Positions 34,290 to 50,100 of a stretch of 64,000 bases of DNA are shown piece after piece. The position numbers and the translations under genes are program-made. Under the pieces are notes generated by a model. The model did no database searches, was not told the DNA's origin, and saw nothing but the letters and a program-made list of their open reading frames with translations. How positions within the stretch are numbered: the stretch's first letter is position 1; the number at the start of each line of letters is the position of its first letter. The DNA lies in NCBI RefSeq assembly GCF_964340395.1, contig NC_135550.1, forward strand, positions 23,698,176 to 23,762,175. Reading direction: 5' to 3'. The stretch comes from Glandiceps talaboti. Taxonomy: Eukaryota; Hemichordata; Enteropneusta; Spengelidae.

Positions 34290-34810
34290 TGTAAGGATAC
34301 ATGTCATAGAGGGTTGTCAACAAAGTCAATGACCTGCAAACAGACATGACTGTGTAATACCATGGAGGATTATGAACAAAGTTAATTACCTGCCAACATA
34401 CACAACAGTGTACTACTATGGCTGGGATGGGGCATGAAGGGTTGTCATCATAGTCAAATTTCCTACCAACATACACAACATTATACTACTATTAATATGG
34501 TTGGGGTAGGGTAGGGATGGGGTGTGGAGGGTTGTCAAGTCAGTGACCAGCCAACATACACAATAGCAAACTACCATGGCTTGGGTGGAATGGGATGGGT
34601 TGGGATGGGGCATGGAGGGTTGTCAACATACACAACACTTTTACAGTATATTATCATGGCTTGGGCAGGGATGGGGTGTGGAGGGTTGTCAGCAGTCAGT
34701 GACCTGCCAACATACACAATAGTGTACTACCATGGTTAGGGTAGGGATGGGGTGTGGAGGGTTGTCAAGTCAGTGACCTACCAACATACACAATAGTATA
34801 CTAACATACA
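34290..34810. repeat. Minisatellite, about 75-80-bp unit
   Basis: Six or seven imperfect copies of a unit with GGATGGGGTGTGGAGGGTTG, AGTCAGTGACCTGCCAACAT and ACACAATAGTGTACTACCAT. The length drifts because of internal G-rich expansion. Confidence 0.85.
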
Positions 34811-37800
34811 ACTCAGGGATAAAGTCTAAAGGCAACTATCAACACACCTAGCACTTTCTAATCCAATGAAAAATAGATGATGATTTTATTTAATTTGACA
34901 AGTGTTCAGTTGGTACTGGATTTGGATATACATACCTGTACAAATACTTACTTCAGCATATCATCCTGTCTTGTATGAATACAATGTATATTGTCAGACA
35001 GCTTCCAGTGACAGACAGACACATTATGATGGGCCTGGTAATTTCTGTAAGAAGTCTGACTGAATGATGAAACATAGCATTTCATGGTAGTGCTGCAGTA
35101 GAGGGAATGGCAGCATTTTGTGGTAGTGCTGCTGCATGGTAAAGACCACACATTGCATTTCACAAGTAATGAAAGTAATACCATGTCTACGTGTACCCTA
35201 AATTAAAACAATAATGTTCTGTTAGTCTGGATATCTGTAGGAATTTATATGTACTTTTTAATAGAATGATGCTGTTTTATCACATCAAACAGAAGGCCAC
35301 AGTAATACAGGTACAAGGACAATACATGGTATATGCTGCATGCTACAAGTGTCATTTAAACCCTAATGTTTGAATCCCACAGTCTTGGATTACTACTATA
35401 TTATCAGCAGAGTCATGGGGAATAAAAGAGGGTCATTCTTTGGTTCAGGACCAACTTTTTCAATAGCAAGACAATTGTTTTGAACACCCAAATATTAATC
35501 ATAATAAGCTGCATATACCGTACATGTACTATTTTGTGCATTTGTTTAAATATCAAAACTTACTTTCAATGATAACATGCATTTCACCAGATGGGAAATT
35601 CATTGTTATTGATGTTGTGGTACAGAACTAACTAAACAATTACAGTTTATAATGTACTTCAGTCACACAGATTCTACAGATGGTAATTATATCAATGCCA
35701 TACATAAAGTTATGTCATCTCTATTTTTCCTCGCTCCAACGGGTATCTTGTAGAGGGACTTAAATATTTGATTCATCAAATGTCAAATTGAATTTTTTCG
35801 CTTATCAGTGAAGCCATGTATCATGAAAATATGGTAAATATTTAGTAAGTATACTAAATTCTATGGCTTCCACTCCAAGGAAGTTAAAAAATATGAAAAG
35901 GGCTTTGTCACCAACAAAAATGTATTACTGTGAGAATAGGATTACGTCAAAGGTTTAACTGTATTGTTATGGTAGAATAATCATTTACAAAGTAAGAATC
36001 TCTCCTGCCAAAGCAATGAGCTTCCCCATCCTCCTACATCTCGTTAATCCCCTTGGAAATTTGGGACAGATTTTAAAAAATGGTTTCACAATCTGTGGAG
36101 AATACCTTTTGAAATGGAACAGCATGCTCCATACAGAGTCCACACGGAAACCTTTATTTTGTGGTGATGTTTAATATGTATAAAGATAATAATGGGCATT
36201 GAATTGGGATTTCAAATTTGATTTCATGTAATGGTGCAGTGCCTATGTGAGTGTAAATACAAGTCTGAATGGATGGACATTGGATAACTATGGTGGTGTT
36301 TTTTTTCACCAACTTAATGATGTCAGTTTTCCAATGCTTTCCCAGTTTTTTCTGTACATAGTCAAGTGCAATGAGCATTCTTATACTAAAGAGGTCATGT
36401 CCTTGGATTTCAAAATAAAATATTATCTATCAGTATAAACATTTGTTTGTCCGATGTTTTTGTTCAATCTGATGAACACCAGTGTACTTTTGAAATAACA
36501 GTATACTAGTACATTAAGAATCTTGCATTGTTAAAAGTTATTAGAATGTGAGGTTGAGGTTGTATATACTTGAAGCCTTTTTCAACAACACCCATTACTT
36601 ATCATATCAGTGACCACAGATGAATGTGTGTGTGTGTGTGTGTGTGTGATATGTAACATGTATTTTTAACATACACTTCACATTGATCATTCACTTGGTA
36701 CTACTTGGTGCACTCACTGTAGATTTAGTATTAATGCATGTAGAAATAGTGGACCCATTGACATCTCATCTTGCCAAACTAAATGATACCCTTGTTACAA
36801 CCTTCTTACAGTCATTATGATTAGACCATGGTGGTACTGGTTAGATTCAAACCTTGACTGCTGTAGTTACAGGTGATGGACTCGAAGGGAGATGTTATTT
36901 TTTAAGTGTGCAAGTGATTTGACATCTTCATTTTTTTCCTCCAATGTGGAGTAAAATATTGACTGACCAACATAATAACTACATGAATGTGAGTGTATTT
37001 AGACCCAAAAGTAAAGTGACTCAGGTATAATGTTTCTTTTGGGTTTTCTTAAAACTGACAGCCATTGTAAAGAGAAAATTGAGATATTTGGAGACACCAA
37101 TATAATAATATGGTGCACTGGCCCTGTGACAGGGGGGAAACACACTACATCACTACTACACTTATTTCAAATATGTCATATTTATTACAAAGGATTCAAT
37201 TTCAAATCAAAGCTGAATTATCATTTGTATTTTTAACTATTTGGAAATTTTCTTTTTGAATACTTAACAAAAAAGATGCATTTATACTGCATTCAGAATA
37301 TAACACCCTGACTAAAGGGCATAAGCAATTAATTTAGCAAACAGAGAGAAAACTTGTCTTTTGAAAAAGCAAATAAAAACGCAGGCATAATGTCTTCAAA
37401 TGTTCAGAGTATCAGCAGGAAATTAGAAATAAAAGGTCTAAAATAAAGTTTTATGTGGTTGCCATGAAACAAAAGAAATGTTACTTTCGCATATGTGTTA
37501 TATAAATCTATTACAGAATAACTACAGGTGCTGAAGATTATGAAATCATATCAAATTGTGTATTAGTAAACATTTGATTGGAAAACACAAATTTCTCACC
37601 CTGCCACTAATTTACATAAATATGTACATGTGCACATCTGTTAATTGACCAATCACGTGAAGATGCAAAATATATCACATTTTAAAATATCACCAAACAC
37701 TAACTGCTTCTAAACTGAAGTGTGACGGCACTGACAGAAAAGCTGCAAGTACAGTTACGTTTGAGTAATGTATCCATCAACGTTGAAAACATCATTTATT

Positions 37801-38610
37801 CATCATCTCAAATGTATCAAATCATGCTTTTGAAGTACAGTATACTTGCTTGTTTGCAAGATATTACTACAGAAGCAAGTAATCCGTAAACTAAGATAGA
37901 CACAAACTAAAACTATTGTTGTTATATGTGGTAGTTTACACAAGTGGGTAATAGCAGTGACTTGGTTAAATGCGGATATAATCAACCTATATAATCAAGA
38001 TAATGTAAACACTGAATGAGGTTGAATGTCCAGCCACTTGACAAATGAAAACTTGCTGTCAGAGAAGCTGACCTACTGTCAATGTAATCAATGGTTTTAG
38101 TTTGCGTCTGTGCCAGCTTGTCGATAGCTGACTTGCTTTTGTTTTATCATCTTTAATATATTGCACAAGCCAAGTTGTAGTGCTTGAACTGAAATATCAA
38201 TATAGATTTCTGGTTTTACCCTGAAGTCCTTGGTGACAACTTTTTGGTAAATTTCACACCCCCATACCCCATATCTATCACTGGTATATAGACATGGTGG
38301 GAGTTGCACTGATGTTGGCTTACATGGACTTCCTTGATTGATAGCTTTTAGATGTAGTTTTTACATTTTAGAAAAGACATTTTTACAACACAAAACAGAG
38401 TGATCATAAATACATATAGGGTTTTTCTCAATAAAATTAACAAGAGTGAGATGCTTTCTCTATGCCAAAGTAAATGAAATGAAGAAGTCTGAAGACTTTT
38501 GACTGTCATACAACATATTGATTTTGACAAAAAAAGAAAAAAACATCTCCTCTCATCTAACACAAGTGTCTACATAGTTTTATGTAGCATCAACTATTTG
38601 AAGCTGTAGT
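34811..38610. other. Convergent spacer between VPS54 and CHMP2A
   Basis: No third gene is seen in these 3.8 kb. There is a short (TG)n at about 36627-36649. The minus-strand part next to CHMP2A should be its 3' UTR; ATTAAA-type (38152-38157) and AATAAA-type (37795-37800) signals lie 450-800 bases past the stop. The CHMP2A stop codon itself overlaps an AATAAA. Confidence 0.4.
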
Positions 38611-41600
38611 TTATTCTCGACGTAAATTATCCAGTCTGGCTTGAAGGTCGGCATCTGCATCACTAATTGCTGCTGCCTGTGGCTCCTTAGCTGCAGCCCC
38701 ACCAACTGACAATTTGCCACCAGTTGCAGGCAAAACTGAAAAGAAAGCAGAAATACAATATTTTACACATGTACATAGTAACAACTCACAACAATACACA
38801 CATGTATAATTACATGTAAAGACCTTTGTACATGTACAATATCATATCTCACCTTACTAATTATTATCTCAACATATATAATCTATTTGATAAAACATAA
38901 GTCAGTGTGTAATTCTCTTTTAGTTTCCACTCTTTACTATTATTTCACATTTTGCAATATATTTACTTAAACAGTGATGACATAGCTCTAATCAAATAGC
39001 TACAATTCATGTACTTGGATATCCAACAGAATAATACGCTGAGCAAGTTCAGATATTAGAATACTGCTTACCTGCCAAGTCATCTGTAAGTTGTAAACCA
39101 AGTTCATCCAAGACCTGAGATACAATGGCATCACTGTGAAGACAAAGAATGTGAAGATAGATATAACTTGTGTGATGTCATAGTGTAGTATCATGCTATG
39201 ATGTCATTTGTGTGATATCATTGTACAGTATGTTACTTGTATACATCATTTATCTGATGTCATGTAGTATGTATGATGTCATTTGTATGACTATGATGTC
39301 ACTGTAAAGTACAAATGATATCACTCTACATAAACTGATAGTAAAACATACAACAGTATGCATCTATCAATGGCTGATTATACTGCCACCTAGTGGTCAG
39401 CTGTTAAACTAAGGAATTTGTCATTCTCATGAGAATCAGCGACAAGACAGAGTGAAATCCCAATGCTACAAAACTTGTGTCTGATAACCTCTGTATAGTC
39501 ATTTGATCTTACCAAGCTAATGAACATTTTTGGTCATACAGTAGTTTATTGCATAAGGATGGTTTGCAGTCAACAATAGATTAGTTTGCCAACTTGATAT
39601 ATTCAGCCAGTAATGACTACATAATATTACACATATCATACCATATCATATCATATATCATATCATATATCATATCATATATCATATCATATGTCATATC
39701 ATATCATATCATATCATAATTACTTTTATGATTTTCAGAGTTTAAGATTTGTTCTGTTTTCAGAAATTACTTTTACTATAGCTATACAATTCTTTTTATC
39801 GATTGTTGTCTTTTTCCAGACTTTTTAATCATGTAGCTCATTCTATTTGACAATTAATGGTCACCGTTTTGAGTTGAAAATAAACTTTTATTATCATGAT
39901 TATTATTATTATTATTATAAAAAAGTAAATGTTTCCATGGCAACTGGATAACTTCCTACCTTTCTTCTTCATCATCATCATCTCCCATAGCATCATCAAT
40001 TGCATCACTCATCATTTCTTCCTTCATGTCCATAATCTCAGATTGTTTCTCAAATTCCATCATGATCTTTTGTATTTGTGGAAGTTTCAGCTGTAGGTGA
40101 CAAGAACAATCATTGACAAGCATTATGGTAAAGATCTCAAAGAGTTATTACACTATCATTTATGAAACTGACAAACTACTTAGATACTATGATATACTGC
40201 ACTCGTCCTGATATTGTTCAAACAATGTATATAAATAATTTGATAACATATATTTTAGTATCTTTCTGACTGTCATTATACGATGTATGATTATGTTATC
40301 ACTTATCTTAAATCTCTTGTGTCACTAATGTACATTTATTTTCTTTCTCAATTTTATCTCCTTACAGAAATCAACTGCTTATACACCATGTACATACAAA
40401 TGACTTATTTTGGGGGAGAAAGTCTTGTTCTCTATATTTTCCTGAGTTCACTAAAGAGTTTATTGACAGATTTGACATCGATACCATATGTCAGGTATTG
40501 ACTTATATATAGAGAGGAGTGCCAGTTTAAGGTACAGAGGTATTGTTTACTGTATCAGACTGACTTGTGGATTGAATTTTTTGTGATTGTAGATAGCAAG
40601 TATGGGAAGGAATGGTTAAGCTTTCATATGTGAGAGTAACATCACTGTAGAAATAATCTTGTTTACATGGGTACAACAATCTACTTAATTCCTATCGGGG
40701 GTGGGGGTGGTGGTGATGATGGTGGTGGTGGTGGTGGTGGGGTGGCTGTGTTAGGAATTGAAAAAGAATGCATCTATTGCATCTAGAACCTCTCCTAAAA
40801 CCATCGCTAGATTATGATGCTGATGAAAAGTCTGCACAAATTTTACTTAACTTTCAAGAATGCCTTGAATGAAAATATTATACAGACTGATGTTAATAGA
40901 TTACTGGTACTGGTTTCTAATTCTTTTGCCAAGTTAACATCACTTATTGAAATAAACTGGAAATTGGATGATATGTTTGTGATCTATGATCTTAGTAGAA
41001 ATTGGTAAGCTATTTGTGAATTTTCCTTCATGACTAAACAGTCTTCTGCTTAGTCCATCTAGGAGCACGTACCATAATGGTACACGTCTATTTTGCATTT
41101 GAATGTGCCAACTCAATACTCAATGTATAAATCACCATGACAGAGTAAATGACAGGTTCTGAGTAGAATTTACATGTTTTTCTAGAAGTCATAACATTCA
41201 ATGTTATTACATCAGTCACAATTATATTATCTAGATGATGACAGTTACCCATCTTGTGCACACTGTACCCAGATGTTTATTACTAATATTACCTGTTTGA
41301 TTTATACCCTAACTTCATTAATTTCTGTCACCGTTATATAAAAAATGGACACAAACGCGAACACCAAGACATATGTACCAGTAATCTATCAACATTTGTA
41401 TGCACACTTTTGTACGACTATAACTTGGATGACTCCCTTTATGTGCTGCCACAAAATGTAAATTACCTAGAAGAAAATTTCATCATAATATTTTTACCTG
41501 TTTATTCATTGTCTGCATGGCTTTCGTAACTCCCTTCATGGCCTTAGCCATCTCATTGTTAGATCTGAGAGTCTGAATTTTCAGTGACACTGCCTGTATG

Positions 41601-42709
41601 TTTGCCCTCATCATGATGAACTTCTTTACATATCGTCTTGTCCTCACTAGATCTTTGGCCATGATTTTGACTGCATCCTGTGAATATCAAACAATATTAG
41701 AGAATCACCATATGAACAGAGTGCCAATTCAATTTCTACATCACCTATACCTGTGAACTTAGATATCAAACCATAGGCAGGATTTTACAGTTTTTTCTAA
41801 GTTGTTATGGTTTCACATGAAACAATAAAACATACTTAAATCAATATTATCTATTGGCATAACTCTTATCTATCTAGTCAAACATTACAATTATTAATGA
41901 TTTCATACCTTAGTTTATTTGACAGTATAACTATATGTCAACTCATCAGAACTAAAATCCCTTTTCTTCTTTAATTTCTTACAACACACCTTGTGAAAAG
42001 TTCAGTTCTGATTAGAATTAAAATTAAGGTTTGGTAAACAATTGTCTTGTAGAAAAACTTGGGAGAAAAAATGGGTCCTCAGCAGTGTGCCCTCTCATGG
42101 AACAATATGGGAGGCGGGAGACTATACCAAAAGAGCATGATATACCAGGGTGCAAAAACATTAAAGCAGGGGTGTACTATGTGGTGACTCACAAGAAATG
42201 CCAGTTTTTCTCATTTTGACTCACAACAACAAAATTTGGCTATGATTAGCGGACACACAGGTCCTCAGGAAAGATCCTCTCTACATTTATAATCCCTATG
42301 GTGCCACTAACAGGATAACACTAATGTGAGAACCGGGGAATGAAAACCTGGCCTTTAAAAACAATATTTATCTATTTTGGGAAAATGAACCTTCAATTCC
42401 ATGTTGCATGGCTTGCCATAATGATACTATTCCCAATTCACACATGCAGAAAGAGCAATCCAAGACATTGTGTCTGGATCGAGACATGTAAGTCAAGTTT
42501 GCACATATTCATGTTTTAGCAACCCATTCATGTACCATTTGTCCAAGTTTAGCCATTTTCTTGATATCTGCAATGATTTTCTTTTCCTGTTGTTCCATTT
42601 TTGACCTTTCTCGGTCAAGATCTCTCATGGCTCTGTTCAGAGCTCGTTGATTTTGTTTGAGCATCTGCTCAGGAGTCTTCCTACTTCCAAATAACCACTC
42701 TAAAGGCAT
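38611..42709 (-). CDS. CHMP2A: CHMP2A, ESCRT-III subunit (5 coding exons)
   Basis: Encodes charged multivesicular body protein 2A (yeast Vps2). It joins the ESCRT-III polymer that narrows and cuts membrane necks in multivesicular bodies, cytokinesis and nuclear-envelope closure, and recruits the ATPase VPS4. Exons in transcript order: 42709-42536, 41677-41498, 40090-39960, 39133-39072, 38735-38611. They join in phase to 223 residues (human 222). The basic N-terminal helices (RKTPEQMLKQNQRALNRAMR, then EKKIIADIKKMAKLGQM) and the second helix (DLVRTRRYVKKFIMMRANIQ) are almost as in human. An acidic linker, GDDDDEEE, follows near residue 150. The C-terminus DADADLQARLDNLRR is a MIM1 motif, which binds the VPS4 MIT domain. 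The start MPLEWLFG is three residues longer at the N-terminus than human MDLLFG. Any 5' UTR exon lies upstream and is not resolved. Confidence 0.95.
39635..39718. repeat. (ATCAT)-type microsatellite in CHMP2A intron 3
   Basis: Alternating CATAT and ATCAT units. Confidence 0.85.
40696..40746 (+). repeat. G-rich (GGT)n tract in CHMP2A intron 2
   Basis: GGGGGTGGGGGTGGTGGTGA and further GGT units on the plus strand, antisense to CHMP2A. It could form a G-quadruplex in the template strand. Confidence 0.75.
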
Positions 42710-44287
<1,578 letters not shown>

Positions 44288-44295
44288 TATAAAAG
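44288..44295 (+). promoter_or_regulatory. TATA box of TMEM26
   Basis: TATAAAAG followed by GGCGG is a near-perfect metazoan TATA element. Transcription would be expected to start about 25-30 bases later (around 44316-44325), giving a 5' UTR of about 145 bases before ATG 44464. Among the four genes, only TMEM26 shows one clearly, which suggests regulated rather than constitutive expression. Confidence 0.7.
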
Positions 44296-44463
44296 GGCGG
44301 TCCTTGCATACACAAGACACAACTTTCCAAAGTTTGCGAATTCTCTAGAATTTGTCCAAGTCATCAGCCAAGTAGCTCACGCTTAGATTAACTGAATCGA
44401 AAGTGGTAATTTAATTGAAAGTCATCTTCATTTTGAGCTGAGACTAAAAGATAGCGATTGACC

Positions 44464-47103
44464 ATGAAGAAAGAAGTGTTTGCAGTCATTGTCAAAGCCA
44501 GCTTTGGTAGACTCATTTATCTCATACATGGAATGTTAGCGGTGTGGAGAGTTACGGTCATGAAATCAGACCCAACATATTGGGCTTTATCAACGCCTTT
44601 ATTTCTGATGTTCATAGAAGGTGTGATCACACTAAAGCTGACATGCGGAGAATGGAAATGGTAATACATTCTAATATTTGTATTATGCTTAAAGTTTTGT
44701 TTATTTTGCATATTTAAAATATTTTTGAAATCGAGTAACCAGTCGAGTTATGGCTATCATATTCTCACATTATTGCCAGGCAGATTATATTAATTCACCT
44801 TTTCATCAATGATATCAAAGACGCAATTTTGTCCAATTATTGTAATAGCTGATTCGATGTCTGTAGATACTGTAAAATTTTGCTTGCTGTTCACAATTGT
44901 CCAAATCATACAACTTACAATTTTGTAGTTGAACAAGCATCGTGGTTTCTCAAGAATTGTAACAGTTATCAGTGATCATTACCACATTTATCTATGCGTT
45001 TTTTTAATATCAAATATATAGTTTCAAAGTGCGTAAAGGTATCCTTTAACTATCACACGGTGTATGAAACTGCTGGGTCGTTATGTTGTTATAGATAAGT
45101 GTTAATGTTATTATTCGATGGACTATTCTATATCAGTTTGCTGCGCGTCAAAAAGTTAGTGTTTTACAATGTAATCGACCATTCAGTGCTCCAGATGAGA
45201 GTTTGTTCCTGATCAGTCAATTCACTTGAAGTCCACAGTATTGTACAGATGCTCACATTGACACAATAACAATGGTAACAAGGAGGTAATGTACTTTCTC
45301 TGTAGAGATAAATTCCCATCTAAATCAATGAAGTAGAAACATGTTTATCTGTGTCTACAGAGTTCAGTCATTAGGTATGGGTACTTGATAAATCACAGAC
45401 TAAAACAAACTATGCCCAAGGGCAAACAGAGGGATCGAAACAGAGGTTTGAATAAGCATTTGATTTCGAAAGTTTGTGCGTAGGCCTAAATCTGGCCTGG
45501 CAATGTACGAGTAGGCTGCCAGAGTTGTTTCTTATTAGTAAGCATGATAAATTGACCAAGTATGAGAACAGACAGTCTTCTTCATTATCCACTCTTCTAC
45601 GAACTCTGTCACAGTGTATATTGCAAAGGTCGAACAAAAGAACATAGGTACACACTTATGGATCTATTCACATGCATTTGACGGTTTCTCATTGAAACTG
45701 GACTAGGCGTAACCGTGTGCAATATACGAAACATAAATCTTCAGTATATTCACAAAAGGATGGAGAGGAACTGTGGTTCTCGTCCATACGCCAGTGAACA
45801 CAGCCCCGGAAACAGCATAACAAAATACAAACAAATACAAAAACAAATTTGAGAAGACACCGTATAACAAATAAATACTACACATATATAGATATTGTAA
45901 CAATGTACTTGCATAGCAACACTACAATCACCAAGACAAATAGATAACTTCGTTTGTTATTGAAGTGAAAACATTAGGGGTAACTATAAACAGTTGAGTC
46001 TCCCCTCAACCTTTCATGTATTACTATAACACCGTATACATATTGTAAACATGTACTGTTTCATACAAAATACGATCATCTCAAATAGAATTGCCCGGTC
46101 ACCTCTCAAGCCCTGACTTGTGTGGCCATAACACTTGAGGTGTTTCGGACTACACGGGGCGGCAAAGAGTTCAATGTAAGGTCGTACACAGAGGTCGTAC
46201 AGTGCACGACGGGAGAATCAGTTTATGTGGATGGGCTTCTGGCACAGTCGCTTATGGGCTAATATTGTATTCAAGGATGTTCTACGTTCCTACTATCAGG
46301 GACGTATACACAGATCAGGAGAGGTCACGCATTCATGAGTGCGTAATAAGCTTCCAATCCCTCTGTTTATATGTCCCTGTTACTATAAAAGAAACGCACT
46401 CTTGGGTATTTACGAATGTTCTAAAAATACTGTAGTCGGTGTCGCTCCCATAAAAGCGACATTGTTTCGGGCACAGACAACCTTGTTAGTTGTCTGTGTT
46501 TCGGGCCTTGCGCGCGCTTAAGCACGAAGAATCAATGAGTGAGTGAGTGAGTGAGTGAGTGAGCCTGAGTGAGTGAGTGAGTGAGTGAGTGAGTGCGCGC
46601 GTGCGTACATATGTACGGATGCATGCTATTGTGGATATACTGGGACAGGTATATGTAGTGTGAACCTGCTATTATATATTTTATTATATATTAAATATAC
46701 CTCCGCGTAGGTCTTTTTTTGTCCAGCCCATGCAGCCGCAGTTCGTTGGGGAAACAGAAAAATAACGTAACCCTTCCTACTTCAGTGATGACAAATGCAG
46801 GGCCAAGCATGAACAAGCAAATGATACCCCCCCCCCCCTCTAAAGTACTAAAGAAAAAGAACAATAACTGCCATCAATAGTGGCAGGTTTGTTGAGAATT
46901 AAAAAACAAAAAGCAAACAAACAACCCCCAAAAATAAACAACATAAAAGAAAAACGCGCGCACCGTCGCACCATTCTAGACAAACTGTCCTCACCAGAAA
47001 CGTATCTCTTTTTTTGGCCTGACTTAACTTGGCATGGCATGGATTTACCTTCATGTGTTTATGTTATGTTATTTTAATCACAGTCCCTCTATCACTTTGT
47101 TTT

Positions 47104-47159
<56 letters not shown>

Positions 47160-50100
47160 CAACGGTCATGTGGACGAGCAGTAACACTGGTGATTTACAT
47201 CGTACTCCGTCTGCAAGCAGGAATACAGACAGTCCTCCTCCTCCTAGTCCTGGACGGTGTAAGGGAGAAGGGAGGGACAATTGTCAGAATCAAGTCCAAA
47301 ATTACTCCGTCTGCAAGCAGGACTACCCTTCTACTAGCACACTGAGTATTAAAACTGGATCTCTATTCTGACTCTTGTCCAAGTAGAGAAACAGTCAGAA
47401 TTAATCGTCGGCTGCAAGCAAGACTATTTTACGATGCGAGAAGAATGTTAACAATACCTGGGGACGATCTGCATGGTCTTTTCAGATAACAATCCGCTAA
47501 TTAAAACATTCATCAATCATCTACATGATGGAAGAAAGTGTAGGCTCTTGAGGTAATACAGGAGGGTCAGGGGTCACGTAAGGACAAAAATAGTCCGTTG
47601 AAATGATTTGTGTTGTCGTTTTGTATACATTGGAAAGTTTTCAAGTCAAATTGTACACAATGCATGCAATAAAAGAATGCATGGGAATTTGACGCCCTAT
47701 GACTTGGGACAAGTGAGTCTTTCAGTAGTTACCCCATTTATTTAAAGTTAAAATTATTATCGTAAACAACAACCTGGCAACATGTTAAGGGTGTAAAATT
47801 CTATCGTGGGAACACTGCGAACTGCACGACTAAAAATAGCACAACATAATCAGCAACTGGCTTATTATATGCATTATATTGTGATAATAATAGCAGTAAA
47901 GGGAGCTGTCATTTTTTACGGGGGGGGGGGGGGGTTCGGGCATTCGAAAATTCCACATACACGGGGAGAGCCCTCCCCATCCTGTACAGTTACTTCAATA
48001 TGGGTACTTACCATCAACACTAAACCAGATAACCGGCAGTCACGATCGTGTTGTCATTCAGTGTAAGCACAGAAATCTGTGCTGCGGCAATGATGTCATT
48101 AAAAGCTGCAGGCTGATCAAATTGGACGGTTGTAAGAGCAACGTAAAATACATTAGATATCACGTACGTCATAATTATGTATACTTGTAGGTAACCTCAA
48201 ATGAAGTTTACAGTATTATGGCAAAGTCGCAAGTAATGTTGCGAATTTTCAGAGTAAACGACTACTCCTGAGGTTGAATTTGGTTGAAAGCCACAAACCA
48301 TGACAAAATAATTCAAAGCGCCATCCTTTCAGACCATCAGGATTTTTAAGCCACCCCTTTGCATCCATGTATTTTCACCTCAGCCACACGAATTGTGTTC
48401 GTTGCCTTAGAAATGATGTTATTAATTACCGTCACCAATGCATATGAGTTATTTACTAGAGAAGCCATACAAATACGCCACTCCCGCCCATGTATATTTG
48501 TGGCTCTGCTTGTCTATTTATCCGTCTGTCAATCTGCATTCTGACTCAGTGTCTATGTATGTAAGTATGTATGTATGTATGTATGTATGTATGTATGTAT
48601 GTATGTATGTATGTATGTATGTATGTATGTATGTATGTATGTATGTATGTATGTATGTATGTATGTATGTATGTACGTATGTACGTACGTACGTACGTGT
48701 GTGTGTGTCTGTCTGTCTGTCTGTCTGTCAAGCTGCCCGTCTGTCTATCTCCCCCTCTTTCTCATCAGACACACCTCGCGATATGCCAATACATCGATGT
48801 CTTGCCATCATAAAAAAAATCGCTACCTTTTGGGCTTGCTAAGTCTAGTTCCCATGCAGTACCATTACGATTATTTTATACCTTCACTCACAGTATAGTC
48901 ATAGCTGTTGCTCTAGAAGTCCTAAGATGCAATTTAAAATTCATCCACAGCCACACAGTCATTAACATCATGTCTTTGTTAATCAATCACACAATTCTAA
49001 CCAATAATACAGTCCCTCATAAAGTTAGTGTTTTATTGGGGCAGTTACATATTGTCCAAATATGTGGTTAAACCACAGTTGGCATCCAAACTAGGCTTGA
49101 CAAAGACGGGTGATATTCCTGCGTTCAAACAGTGAAATTCATTCTGTAACATTTTGAGATTTGAGAAAATTTGTATTTTTGACCTATAGATGTAAATGTC
49201 CACAAACTTAAGTTAATTAAAGGTTAATTACGCATGTACTTTACTCCAGGACTGTGAGATGCTGGTCACATCGTGAGGTTCACTGACGACAGCAGGCTAA
49301 CAGCTGGGGGCGATCCACAATTATTTTTGTTTGTAATTTCTAAAAACATGCACCAGGATCATACATGATTAATTCCTTTTCGGCGTCACTATAGACCTAA
49401 TTTTTCTTTTATTTTGTCCGTAGGTTTAGTCCGAGTACCCTTTTATACCTAACCTGTGTTATTCCAAGTGTCTGGGTTATGGAAGAAGAATTCATATCGA
49501 GGCGTAATATCCAACGAGAAGAATCTGGTTTTGATGGATGTGACATTTCCAACGCCAATATAACTCACGTATCGAATGTAAGTTGAGCGATCTTTCTAGA
49601 TGGCTAGTAACAAGACTGTCGGTCACAACACGTCTGCTATTTCCAGGCAATACACATTTGTCACAGATGACATATTTATATTTCAGTAAACTTAATATTT
49701 TAACAACATCGCATGGCCTAGTTTGACTGAAAGGTCAATAGACTGTCTCAAGGATATTGGATTTAGACCACACAGGATTCCAAGCATACTCGAATACATG
49801 AGACGACGGTCTGCATTTCATAAATATCTAGTATTCATAGTGATCATTCATCAATGTTTTAAAATTACTTTTAGGGTATTATAACGCCCATGAAAACTCT
49901 ATATGGAGTGCATTAATTATGTGGCCATTGGCCATGCGTTATGTATATTTAGACTTTAAGGACGTCACAATAAAGCACACTGAGACAGGCACTTCAGGTC
50001 AGATTTGGCAAGAGGACTTGGCTTCGCGGGAAGTCAATGAACGAGGCACTATGCTGGGTGCTTGCCTTCGTCTCGAGTGTAGATTTACACACAAACTGTG

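Larger units (their letters stand above)
44661..49423. other. TMEM26 intron 1, mostly simple repeats and unassigned DNA
   Basis: No exon is seen. It holds (GTGA)n at 46533-46595, (AATC)n at 47106-47158, a G-run at 47921-47934, (GTAT)n at 48555-48700, and short hairpins near 46443-46506 (GTCGCT...AGCGAC and CAGACAAC...GTTGTCTG) just before the GTGA tract, which may be an old short element with a microsatellite tail. The open frames here are repeat products. Confidence 0.5.

Noticed and set aside
33165-38610. A hidden gene between VPS54 and CHMP2A
   Set aside because: The open frames are short, not joined by plausible splice sites, and match nothing recognisable.
44458-44460. Upstream TTG as TMEM26 start
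   Set aside because: ATG at 44464 with ACC before it is a normal eukaryotic start; TTG initiation is not expected.
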